Shown here one piece after another: positions 1 through 6,896 of a DNA stretch of 14,902 bases (within the stretch, counting starts at the first letter, position 1; every line of letters starts with the position of its first letter). Source of the stretch: Hyphococcus sp. (GTDB lineage Bacteria > Pseudomonadota > Alphaproteobacteria > Caulobacterales > Parvularculaceae); contig BQJH01000042.1 in NCBI GenBank assembly GCA_021604605.1, positions 1 to 14,902 on the forward strand, in the 5' to 3' direction. The notes under the pieces are model-generated. The model was not told the DNA's origin and did not search any database. It saw only the letters and a program-made list of their open reading frames with translations. A program made the position numbers and the translations under genes.

Positions 1-557
1 CCGTAATGGACGAAACTCCGCATGTCATGCTGGCTGGCCTCGGTGCGGAAAATTTCTGTCGCAATCGTCAGTTTGACTTTGTCGATAATCCTGAAACTTA
101 CTACGTCGTACCTATTGGAGTTTTGCCGGAAGAAATGACGCAAGCAGAACTCGGCCACGGTACGGTCGGCGCTGTCGCCCTTGATCGCGACGGACGCCTT
201 GCAGCCGCCACATCAACCGGCGGCGTATTCGGTAAACTTGAAGGCCGTGTTGGCGATACACCCCTCATCGGCTCCGGCACTTGGGCCGATGAAGCGGTCG
301 CCGCATCATGCACAGGACTTGGTGAATATTTCATCCTCGCTGGCGGCGCGCAGGACGTTGCCAGCCGTGTGCGCTATCAAGGCGTAAGTTTGCAAGAAGC
401 TGCAGACGGCTTGATCAAAGATGTTGCCCAGCTTGGCGGGGATGGTGGTGTGATTTCTGTATCCAAAACCGGCGAAATCGCTTTTGCGTGGAATTCTGAC
501 GGTATGAAGCATGCCGGATTTGGTCCCCACAGGAAGCTATTTGCAACAACGTTTTAG
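1..557 (+). CDS. iaaA: Isoaspartyl peptidase / plant-type L-asparaginase, C-terminal part (5' truncated by window edge)
   Basis: This is an Ntn-hydrolase that cleaves isoaspartyl dipeptides and L-asparagine. The precursor cuts itself into alpha and beta subunits, and the new N-terminal Thr of beta is the nucleophile. The first complete codon is at base 3 and the frame is open to the edge, so the ATG at base 6 is internal (MDETPHVMLAG), not the start. Counting from that Met, the self-cleavage site HGTVGAVALD is present with catalytic Thr53 (codon 162-164). The supporting residues follow at the family spacing: Thr71 in the TSTGG motif, substrate-binding Arg81 and Asp84 in GRVGDTPLIG, and Thr103-Gly104 in CTGLGE. 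The beta part is about 131 residues, a little short at the C-terminus compared with the Escherichia coli enzyme as I recall it. It ends 9 bases before the convergent lipoprotein gene, and I see no terminator between them. Whether peptidase or asparaginase activity dominates cannot be read from sequence. Confidence 0.93.
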   Translation, partial: VMDETPHVMLAGLGAENFCRNRQFDFVDNPETYYVVPIGVLPEEMTQAELGHGTVGAVALDRDGRLAAATSTGGVFGKLEGRVGDTPLIGSGTWADEAVAASCTGLGEYFILAGGAQDVASRVRYQGVSLQEAADGLIKDVAQLGGDGGVISVSKTGEIAFAWNSDGMKHAGFGPHRKLFATTF

Positions 558-566
558 GTCGTAAAT

Positions 567-1856
567 TTAGTCTGCCGTGATTTCCAGATCTCGCCAGACA
601 AGGCGATGATCAGAACTTTCCACAGGAAAACCAGAGCCAATTAAATTATGATGCGGCTCAGCCGGTGCTGGCCAAAAAACGCCGGAAGCGACCTCCCGCA
701 ATCCAAACTTTGAGGCCAATACATAATCCAGACGCAAATTGCCGATCCCCTTTTCTGGGTCATCATTGAAATCAGCTGTATCTTCTGACGCTGCACCCTT
801 ATGTTCTTTATTGACGCCCGCTTGAAGTATCGCCGCCTTTTCTCCGCCAACACTTGCTGGCGCCGGAGCTTGCGAAACCAGCGGAGAGTCCAGGAGTTGA
901 TCAATCGCATTCGGATATGACCCGCCATCATTAGGGTCAGCGTTTAAATCACCCATGATCACAAAACGCTTATCCGTCCCAAAGCCCCCTCGCTCACCGG
1001 TATCATCGTAAAGATAATCAACGTCGCTACCAGAAATATAATCCGCCCAGAGACGAAGCTCATCATGATTGCGCTTGCCATTACGATCCTCCTCGCCGTC
1101 AAAACTTGGCGGTGTTGGATGACTAGCCAGAACATGGACTTTTGCGTCGTCAATAATCACTGGAATGTCCCAATGACTTTTTGAAGATAGCCTGAAAACA
1201 GCAAGCGCCTCTTTACTATACCAGTCTGCCGGCTCCGGCGTCGCCGCATCATCGGGCAATAAAGCGCCGGGCATGTCGCGCCACAGGAACTTCTGAAAAG
1301 TGCGCACATCATCTACAGCGATCGGGTACTTTGACAAAAGCACCATCGCATATTGACCGGGGAACTCTCCATAACCAAACGCATCGCCGCCATATTCACG
1401 CGAACCTGACGCCATCGTAGCAACGCCGTCGCGGTTTAGGTCTTGACCTGAGGCAAGCCCTGTGTTTGACGGCGCAAAAAAAACATGCGGATAGATCGCT
1501 GGAGCGGCGCCGTTTTGACTAACTTCGAGATAATTTTCTTGAAACAGACGAAGGCTCACCCCTGCTTCATCATAATCAAATTCATTCAGCAAGAGCACGT
1601 CCGGCCTTGCGCGCTGAATAATCTCGGCGACCTTTTGGGCTTGCAGATTATCCGGTGTCGCAAGGTCTTGGGCCAGTTGCCCTTCCGTCGGTCGGTTGAG
1701 GAACACGTTATATGTTGAAAATCTTACAGTCTCACCCTGTTGCGCTATCTCTACCTGCTGGCCTGCCTCCTTATTTGACTGGGGGCGCGCATCAGTTTTT
1801 TTCCCGCAAGCAATAAGGCTTGCAACAAATAAAATCACAACAACCACTATACGCAT
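567..1856 (-). CDS. Secreted lipoprotein of the endonuclease/exonuclease/phosphatase (EEP) family
   Basis: A 429-residue protein with a lipoprotein signal: a hydrophobic stretch after Arg2 and lipobox LIAC with Cys17, followed by Gly, so outer-membrane sorting is possible. The EEP metal-dependent phosphoesterase fold is shown by its motifs in order: STYN (Asn50), LLLNEFD (metal-binding Glu92), SHP (His246), MGDLNADP (Asp303, Asn305), LRLDYVLAS (Asp377) and SSDH (Asp416, His417). All catalytic positions appear present, so it should be active on phosphodiester or phosphomonoester substrates. The fold alone does not separate nuclease, sphingomyelinase, inositol phosphatase or other activity. Between Glu92 and His246 lies a Gly/Asp-rich insert with DLNRDG (139-144), which resembles a calcium loop. 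The ATG start is supported by AAAGGA at 1864-1869, 7 bases upstream. It lies 48 bases downstream of the DUF6768-like gene on the same strand and is probably in the sigma-factor operon. Confidence 0.88.
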   Translation of the reverse strand: MRIVVVVILFVASLIACGKKTDARPQSNKEAGQQVEIAQQGETVRFSTYNVFLNRPTEGQLAQDLATPDNLQAQKVAEIIQRARPDVLLLNEFDYDEAGVSLRLFQENYLEVSQNGAAPAIYPHVFFAPSNTGLASGQDLNRDGVATMASGSREYGGDAFGYGEFPGQYAMVLLSKYPIAVDDVRTFQKFLWRDMPGALLPDDAATPEPADWYSKEALAVFRLSSKSHWDIPVIIDDAKVHVLASHPTPPSFDGEEDRNGKRNHDELRLWADYISGSDVDYLYDDTGERGGFGTDKRFVIMGDLNADPNDGGSYPNAIDQLLDSPLVSQAPAPASVGGEKAAILQAGVNKEHKGAASEDTADFNDDPEKGIGNLRLDYVLASKFGLREVASGVFWPAPAEPHHNLIGSGFPVESSDHRLVWRDLEITAD

Positions 1857-1904
1857 GTGCAGGTCCTTTTCAGCGATGTTTGAGCGTTACCGCTGAAAGC
1901 ACAA

Positions 1905-2300
1905 TCACGCAATCGGTTTTGATTGTAGTCGGGCAACTTGTAATTCAACCCGCTTGATTTCGCGCAGGACGCGATTTGACTCCATACGCATCCAAAACCA
2001 GACCTTCATAAAACCGACCGCCATCATGAAAAACCATGTCAGACCACCCCACGCCAGAGCTTCACTGATAGAGGCTGAGGCTTGCATGCCAGATGACACT
2101 TGAACAAATTTCCACCCGGCAAACACGGCGCCGCCAAACATCGCAAACATAGCCAGTGACGCTAGCACCGCAATTGTCCGGAATTTACCCTGATAAACAC
2201 TGAGCGCTTGCTCAAAGACATTCTGCTCACCGAGCTGTTGATGAAACTGACGGTCTTCAGCATCAAGCGCCTCTTCGATTTGACGATCAAGATCATTCAT
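1905..2300 (-). CDS. Small two-helix membrane protein, DUF6768-like, possible partner of the ECF sigma factor
   Basis: A 131-residue protein starting MNDLDRQIEEAL. The reading frame is open further upstream, but the start is set here by a strong GGAGG at 2309-2313 (8 bases away) and by the typical charged N-terminus. It has an acidic, helical cytoplasmic head (1-40, with QIEEALDAEDRQF), a membrane helix at about 42-65, a second at about 81-104, and a basic amphipathic tail containing REIKRVELQVARL (113-125). I recognise this layout and the tail motif as the family annotated DUF6768, found beside ECF sigma factors; this is from memory and was not searched. The start lies inside the end of the sigma gene (8-base overlap), which suggests translational coupling. 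Its place right after an ECF sigma gene makes a membrane anti-sigma or sensor role a reasonable guess, but it has no zinc-binding anti-sigma motif and no large periplasmic domain. Function is not established. Confidence 0.8.
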   Translation of the reverse strand: MNDLDRQIEEALDAEDRQFHQQLGEQNVFEQALSVYQGKFRTIAVLASLAMFAMFGGAVFAGWKFVQVSSGMQASASISEALAWGGLTWFFMMAVGFMKVWFWMRMESNRVLREIKRVELQVARLQSKPIA

Positions 2301-2880
2301 TGGAATTTCCTCCTTCCAGCGCATCGCGCAATTTACGGCGCGCATGCATGAGACGGGTCTTGACGGTGCCCGTCGGAACCTCAAGCACGGCGGCAATTTC
2401 CGCGATGCTCAAATCTTCTTTATAGTGAAGCGCGATGGCCGCGCGTTGTTGTGGCGGCAAGGCGGCGATCGCTTTATTTAGAGGGCTACTATCAGCGCTT
2501 GCTTCCATAGCGTCTGTTGTACTTACATTGTCAGCCGGTTCAGCAGCATAAGCCGCGTTGGTTTTTCTCTCGCGTTGAAGGCGCTTGATGGCGTCTGCAG
2601 CACGGCGGGTGACAATCCGATAAGACCAGGCTGGGAACACTGCGCTGTCTCGCAGTCGGGGCAATGCCTTTGCGATATCACCCCAGCTTTCCTGCGCCAC
2701 ATCACGCGCAAATTCCATGTCCCCCATTAACCTGTACGCATGAGCAAGTAACTTTGGCTGCCAGCGCACAGCAAGGCGCGCAAACGCAACACGATCACCC
2801 GCACGCGCTGAGGCGGCAAGATACTCATCAAGGACCCGCGCCGCACCTCTGGTCATAGAAATACTATCCCGCTTTTTCAC
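2293..2880 (-). CDS. ECF-type (group 4) RNA polymerase sigma factor
   Basis: A 195-residue sigma-70 family protein with only regions 2 and 4, as expected for extracytoplasmic-function sigma factors. Region 2 spans about 24-106: the core-binding helix with AYRLMGDMEFARDVAQESW, then a basic helix ending AIKRLQRERK. A short variable linker (107-132) follows. Region 4 spans about 133-188: LPPQQRAAIALHYKEDLS, then the helix-turn-helix IAEIAAVLEVPTGTVKTRL that reads the -35 element, and a basic end. The start is uncertain. The longest form begins with GTG at 2878-2880 and has AAGGG only 2 bases upstream; an ATG at 2854-2856 (residue 9) is the alternative. The gene overlaps the membrane-protein gene by 8 bases and sits 172 bases downstream of the glycosyltransferase. 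Members of this class usually act with an anti-sigma and drive their own operon. The ECF group cannot be assigned by eye. Confidence 0.9.
   Translation of the reverse strand: MKKRDSISMTRGAARVLDEYLAASARAGDRVAFARLAVRWQPKLLAHAYRLMGDMEFARDVAQESWGDIAKALPRLRDSAVFPAWSYRIVTRRAADAIKRLQRERKTNAAYAAEPADNVSTTDAMEASADSSPLNKAIAALPPQQRAAIALHYKEDLSIAEIAAVLEVPTGTVKTRLMHARRKLRDALEGGNSNE
2309..2313 (-). promoter_or_regulatory. Ribosome binding site for the DUF6768-like gene, inside the sigma gene
   Basis: GGAGG read on the minus strand, 8 bases before the ATG at 2298-2300. It lies in the last codons of the sigma-factor gene, and it decides the downstream start over longer in-frame extensions (up to 2396) that have no such site. 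Confidence 0.75.
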
Positions 2881-3002
2881 AGCCCTTACCGACGCAATCG
2901 CTCCGTCGTCAAAACTGCCGCCCAGACTGCTGTTGTCAGCAAGTGTCCGTTTCGTCCTGTTATACTTCTATAGTCAGGCTAAACGGGAATGCGGTTCAAT
3001 AT

Positions 3003-3008
3003 ATTATA
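3003..3008 (-). promoter_or_regulatory. Candidate -10 element upstream of the sigma-factor gene
   Basis: The 172-base gap between the glycosyltransferase stop and the sigma start is AT-rich near 2995-3050. A perfect TATAAT lies there on the minus strand. There is no good -35 at 16-18 bases, so this is a weak call. A TTGAAC occurs a little downstream on the same strand and might belong to an ECF-type promoter, but I find no convincing partner. Confidence 0.22.
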
Positions 3009-3052
3009 AAGCATTGATATTAAAGGCATTATTTACACTCAAAAATCTGGAG

Positions 3053-4054
3053 TCATCGATCTTCAGCAGATCCGTCATAGGTTTCGTCGACGACATAAAT
3101 CGGACGTCCCTTCACCTCGACAAACAGGCGGGAAATATATTCCCCCAAAACACCAATGGAGATCATCTGTACACTGCCAAAAAACAAAATGAACGTGATT
3201 AAAGAAGCATAGCCAGGCACATCAGTCCCGGTAATGATTGTTTTTGTCACAATGATCAAGGCATAGATAAAAGATAAGGTCGCGATGATAGCGCCGACAT
3301 AACTCCACATCCGCAACGGCACAGTTGAAAAACTGGCGATGCCGTCAATCGCAAAATTCCATAAACGCCAAAAATTAAACTTGGTCGTTCCTGCTGCTCT
3401 GACAGGACGCACGTAAGAAACGCCTGCTGAAGAATAACCGACCCAGGCGAATAACCCTTTCATAAAACGAGAGCGCTCAGGCAACTGTTTAACCGTCTCA
3501 ACAACACGTCGGTCCATCAGGCGATAGTCGCCGGTGTTCTCCGGTATTTTTATCGCCGAAATTTTATTGAACAATCGGTAAAACCCATCCGCGGTAAATC
3601 GCTTTGCAAATGTGTCCGTTTGCCGGTCTTCCCGCGTGCCATAGACAACATCGTACCCTTCGCGCCATTTCGCGATAAAATCTGAAATAAGTTCCGGTGG
3701 GTCCTGAAGATCAACATCCATCACAATGATCGCATCGCCGCGCGCATGATCAAGGCCTGCCGTTAGCGCCGCCTCTTTCCCAAAATTTCTGGACAGGGCC
3801 ACAAGACTGATTTCCTGATGCTTATCCGCAAGCTGCATAATTTGCGCGCGCGTATCATCACTCGACCCATCATCGACAAAAACAATCTCGAAGCGAAAAT
3901 CTTTACCCTTCAGAATTGCCAACACGGCGTCGAGGAAAAGGCCCAAACTTTCAGACTCATTGTAGCATGGCGCCACAAGAGATATGAGCGGATTGGGCCG
4001 CCGGGAAGGTTGCTTTCGAGGCTTTGTCCTTACGTCTTTTTGTGCGCCGTCCAA
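3053..4054 (-). CDS. Polyprenyl-phosphate glycosyltransferase, GT2 family (GtrB/ArnC/DPM1-like)
   Basis: A 333-residue membrane-bound GT2 enzyme that transfers a sugar from a nucleotide donor to undecaprenyl phosphate on the cytoplasmic face, giving a lipid-linked sugar for envelope glycan modification. After a basic N-terminus the GT-A domain runs about 22-240. It contains LVAPCYNESE, the donor-binding VFVDDGSSDDT (Asp61-Asp62), SRNFGKEAALTAGLDHA, and the metal-binding DVD in MDVDLQDPP (Asp113, Asp115). Two membrane helices follow at about 247-272 and 282-306, then the conserved tail GEYISRLFVEVKGRPIY. This matches GtrB-type proteins closely in length and layout. The sugar cannot be told. 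The start is a TTG at 4052-4054, supported by a perfect AGGAGG 7 bases upstream. No flippase (GtrA-like) or acceptor transferase gene lies next to it, so its pathway must be completed elsewhere. It follows trpS by 129 bases on the same strand. Confidence 0.92.
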   Translation of the reverse strand: MDGAQKDVRTKPRKQPSRRPNPLISLVAPCYNESESLGLFLDAVLAILKGKDFRFEIVFVDDGSSDDTRAQIMQLADKHQEISLVALSRNFGKEAALTAGLDHARGDAIIVMDVDLQDPPELISDFIAKWREGYDVVYGTREDRQTDTFAKRFTADGFYRLFNKISAIKIPENTGDYRLMDRRVVETVKQLPERSRFMKGLFAWVGYSSAGVSYVRPVRAAGTTKFNFWRLWNFAIDGIASFSTVPLRMWSYVGAIIATLSFIYALIIVTKTIITGTDVPGYASLITFILFFGSVQMISIGVLGEYISRLFVEVKGRPIYVVDETYDGSAEDR

Positions 4055-4061
4055 GGGACTG

Positions 4062-4067
4062 CCTCCT
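4062..4067 (-). promoter_or_regulatory. Strong ribosome binding site selecting a TTG start
   Basis: Minus-strand AGGAGG, exactly complementary to the anti-Shine-Dalgarno end of 16S rRNA, 7 bases before the TTG that opens the glycosyltransferase. It is the best ribosome site I found in the window and makes the TTG start convincing. Confidence 0.8.
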
Positions 4068-4183
4068 GATTGCTGCTCTCTGTTCGCCGCACTAAATTTC
4101 GCGCCACAGCATTAACAATTCAAAAAAATTTACCATAAAGGCGTTCGAAGCGGCGACACAGAAAAAACTATCGCAACAACATC

Positions 4184-5200
4184 TTAGGCGAGGAAACCAA
4201 CGATCTCCTTGACCTCCTTAACGGTCTGGTCAGCAATAATTCCAGCGCGCTCAGCGCCCGCCGTCATAATCTTCTGAAGATAGGCGGGATCAGCCTCAAG
4301 GCGGCGCATCTCACCCCCGATGGGCGATATTTTTTCAACCACCAAATCCGCCAGCGCGGGCTTGAAAACGCCAAATCCCTTGCCCGCGAATTCTCTTAAA
4401 ATTTCCTCGTCTGTTCGGCCTGAGAGGGCCGCATATATTCCAACCAGATTTGCCGTTTCCGGTCGGTCTTTTAGGCCATCCAACTCGGAAGGAAGAGGTT
4501 CCGGGTCTGTTTTCGCTTTCTTGATCTTTTTCATGATCGTGTCTGCGTCATCGGCTAAAAACACACATGCATTTTCTGAAGGATCGGACTTCGACATTTT
4601 TTTCGATCCATCACGCAACGACATGATGCGGGCGCCAGGACCTTTTATCAAAGGCTCTGTTTGGGGGAAGAAGTTCTCCGCATCGAAATCATGATTAAAT
4701 TTTGCCGCAATGTCGCGGGAAAGTTCAAGATGCTGTTTTTGATCGTCACCGACAGGTACGTGGGTTGCCTTGTAAACAAGGATGTCGGCGGCCTGTAAGA
4801 CAGGGTATGTATAAAGACCAACAGAAGCACGCTGTTTGTCTTTACCGGCCTTATCTTTGAACTGCGTCATCCGATCCAGCCACCCAAGCCGTGCAACGCA
4901 GTTAAAAATCCAGGCGAGCTCCGCATGGGCGTGAACGCCAGACTGATGGAAGACGATCGCTTTTTCAGGATCAACACCCGCGCCAAGATAGGCCGCCGCG
5001 ATGTGGAATGTCTGCTCGCGCAATTTTGCCGGGTCTTGCCAGACCGTAATGGCGTGCATATCAACCACACAAAAATGACAATCATATTGATGCTGCAATT
5101 CAACAAATTTTCGGATCGCGCCCAAATAATTACCAAGATGCATTCCGCCTGATGGCTGAATGCCAGATAATACGCGCATAGGGCCCTGATAGCCGCTCAT
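4184..5200 (-). CDS. trpS: Tryptophanyl-tRNA synthetase
   Basis: A class I aminoacyl-tRNA synthetase of 338 residues, the usual bacterial size, that joins tryptophan to tRNA-Trp using ATP. The Rossmann domain begins VLSGIQPSGGMHLGNYLGA with the HIGH-type signature MHLGN (20-24). Other expected blocks are VDMHAIT (46-52), QSGVHAHAELAWIFNC, LYTYPVLQAADILVY (129-143), VPVGDDQKQHLEL, and the KMSKS loop KKMSKSDPS (200-208), followed by the helical anticodon-binding part. The start ATG at 5198-5200 gives MSGYQGPMRV. The Met at residue 8 is an alternative and is closer to where many homologues begin. The gene is last in the mutS-glnD-murJ-trpS series and starts 38 bases after murJ stops, so cotranscription is likely. 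I see no clear hairpin terminator after it, only T-rich runs in the next gap. Confidence 0.97.
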   Translation of the reverse strand: MSGYQGPMRVLSGIQPSGGMHLGNYLGAIRKFVELQHQYDCHFCVVDMHAITVWQDPAKLREQTFHIAAAYLGAGVDPEKAIVFHQSGVHAHAELAWIFNCVARLGWLDRMTQFKDKAGKDKQRASVGLYTYPVLQAADILVYKATHVPVGDDQKQHLELSRDIAAKFNHDFDAENFFPQTEPLIKGPGARIMSLRDGSKKMSKSDPSENACVFLADDADTIMKKIKKAKTDPEPLPSELDGLKDRPETANLVGIYAALSGRTDEEILREFAGKGFGVFKPALADLVVEKISPIGGEMRRLEADPAYLQKIMTAGAERAGIIADQTVKEVKEIVGFLA

Positions 5201-5238
5201 AGCTTTGATTTCTTTCTGTTTTCGTACGTCAGGTTATT

Positions 5239-6834
5239 TTATGACTTGCCAGTCAGTGTCTTGTAGTCGGAAGGGCGCGCGGCGCCAAGAAGGAATGCAA
5301 GCAGCCCATAGACCACAATACCAGTCACCGACAACGCAACGATGGCAATCCAATCGCGACCCCAAAAGTAAACAGCAATTTGATCTGTGTACCCAAGACT
5401 GTAATGGAGGAACAACCCAAGCCCCAGGGTCGCAAAAACAATACGAAAAAGCCGCGCAGCCAATCGCCCTCCCGGTTGAAATTGATGGCGCCGATGAAGC
5501 TTCAGGGCCAATAACCCTACCTGAACCCATGCAGCCACCGCTGTTGCAAAGGCAACACTTAGAAAACCAAAATGAGGAAACAGGGCTAACGCCAACACAG
5601 TATTAATACCGATGGCAATGAGCGCATAGTTCATTGGCGTTCGGGTGTCTTCGCGGGCAAAAAACGCCGGAGAAAATATCTTATGCCACACAAATGCGGG
5701 TAACCCCCAACCAAAGATGGCGAGAGCGGCGCCCGTCATTGCCACATCATGTTCGGTGAATGCCGATCCATTCACACCCACAACAGATAGGGCATCGCCA
5801 GCGAGGCCGCGAAATAACGCATCACAAATTGGCGCGCCCATAACGATGAAAGCTGCTGCTGCCGGAAAACAAAGCAAGGCAGAAATTTCCAATGAACGGT
5901 TAATCGCCGTCGCAGCACCTTTTTCATCGCCTTCTTTCACGCGCTTTGACAAGAGCGGAAGCAAAACAATCGCCAGCGCAATACCGATGACCGCAAGCGG
6001 CAACTGATAGAGCTGGTCTGCATTCATCAACCACGAAACGGCCCCGGGCTCCCGGCTGGCGATGTTTGTCCCGATAATGAGATTAATCTGAATGGCCCCG
6101 GCGCTGATAAATCCAGGCGCACCTAACATCACCATGCGCCTAACCCCTGGCGTTAGCTTTGGCATGCGCAAACGTAAGGAAAACCCTTGCCGCATCGCGC
6201 CGAACATCAACAATCCAAGCTGCACAACCCCGCCGGCAAATACGCCCCAGGCAGCAGCAGCCCCTGTGATTTCCGTATCTGCATTCGCGTAAAGCAGGAT
6301 CGCCGTAATAAGACAAATGTTTAAGGCAAGCGGCGCTCCTGCAGACACCGCGAAACGCCCGAGAGAATTTAAAATACCGCTCAGCAGCCCGACAAGCGAC
6401 ATCATCATCAAATAGGGAAACATGATGCGCGTATAAAGCGTCGTCAGAGAAAACTTCTCTGGATCGTCCTCAAACCCCGCTGCAATTAAGTAAACAAACA
6501 AGGGCGCTGCAATTTCTACCAACGCCGTCAAAAGGGTCAGAACAAAAACAAGGCCAGCCAAAACTTCTTCAGCAAATTTTTTGGCCTCTTCATGCCCTTC
6601 CCCAACTTGCTTGCCCTGGAACAAAGGAATGAAAGCCGCATGGAAAGCGCCCTCAGCAAAAAGGCGCCGAAACATATTTGGCAAGCGAAACGCCGCCCAG
6701 AAGGCATCAGCGACAGGGTTACCGCCGGCGCCGATAACCCCGGCGATCAATATCTGCCGGGCAAACCCCAGCACCCGGCTGACCATTGTCATGCCGCTGA
6801 CAGTCGCCAGTGATTTAAATAAATTACCGCTCAT
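5239..6834 (-). CDS. murJ: Lipid II flippase MurJ (MviN)
   Basis: A 531-residue inner-membrane protein of the MOP exporter superfamily that moves lipid II from the cytoplasmic to the periplasmic face for peptidoglycan synthesis. It starts with the family signature: ATVSGMTMVSRVLGFARQ (about 10-27), then VADAFWAAFRLPNMFRRLFAEGAFHAAFIPLF. The PNMFRRLFAEGA block is characteristic of MurJ and carries the essential arginines of the central cavity. The rest is a run of hydrophobic segments consistent with 14 membrane helices. Length is normal and no break is visible. A Shine-Dalgarno AAGG lies at 6841-6844, 6 bases before the ATG. It sits 56 bases after glnD and 38 before trpS on the same strand, an order known in alphaproteobacteria. 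A palindromic sequence lies at the glnD/murJ junction. Confidence 0.97.
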   Translation of the reverse strand: MSGNLFKSLATVSGMTMVSRVLGFARQILIAGVIGAGGNPVADAFWAAFRLPNMFRRLFAEGAFHAAFIPLFQGKQVGEGHEEAKKFAEEVLAGLVFVLTLLTALVEIAAPLFVYLIAAGFEDDPEKFSLTTLYTRIMFPYLMMMSLVGLLSGILNSLGRFAVSAGAPLALNICLITAILLYANADTEITGAAAAWGVFAGGVVQLGLLMFGAMRQGFSLRLRMPKLTPGVRRMVMLGAPGFISAGAIQINLIIGTNIASREPGAVSWLMNADQLYQLPLAVIGIALAIVLLPLLSKRVKEGDEKGAATAINRSLEISALLCFPAAAAFIVMGAPICDALFRGLAGDALSVVGVNGSAFTEHDVAMTGAALAIFGWGLPAFVWHKIFSPAFFAREDTRTPMNYALIAIGINTVLALALFPHFGFLSVAFATAVAAWVQVGLLALKLHRRHQFQPGGRLAARLFRIVFATLGLGLFLHYSLGYTDQIAVYFWGRDWIAIVALSVTGIVVYGLLAFLLGAARPSDYKTLTGKS

Positions 6835-6874
6835 GACCGGCCTTAACGCCTATACCTGATCGCCTAGTTGTTAC

Positions 6875-6896
6875 ACCGCAATAAAGCGGTTTATTG
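6875..6896. repeat. Overlapping inverted repeats at the glnD stop / murJ leader
   Basis: Two inverted repeats share bases here. CAATAAA-GCGG-TTTATTG (6879-6896) is a perfect 7-base stem with a 4-base loop, and ACCGC-AATAAA-GCGGT (6875-6890) is a perfect 5-base stem with a 6-base loop. They cannot form together. The glnD stop codon (6891-6893) lies within the first. There is no T-run after either, so neither is a standard intrinsic terminator. The stems could protect or process the transcript, or be chance. Confidence 0.5.

Noticed and set aside
1871..1895. Possible hairpins between the DUF6768-like and lipoprotein genes (CAGCG/CGCTG; AGCG-TTAC-CGCT)
   Set aside because: Stems are only 4-5 bases and no T-run follows, so there is no support for a terminator or regulatory element.
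4055..4183. T-rich runs after trpS as a terminator
   Set aside because: No GC-rich inverted repeat precedes either T-run on the minus strand. The gap may hold a promoter for the glycosyltransferase, but the best pair I found matches poorly.
4320..4694. A 124-codon open frame on + opposite trpS, and similar frames opposite glnD, murJ and the penicillin-binding protein
   Set aside because: All are antisense to well-conserved proteins, have low-complexity translations, and show no start signals.
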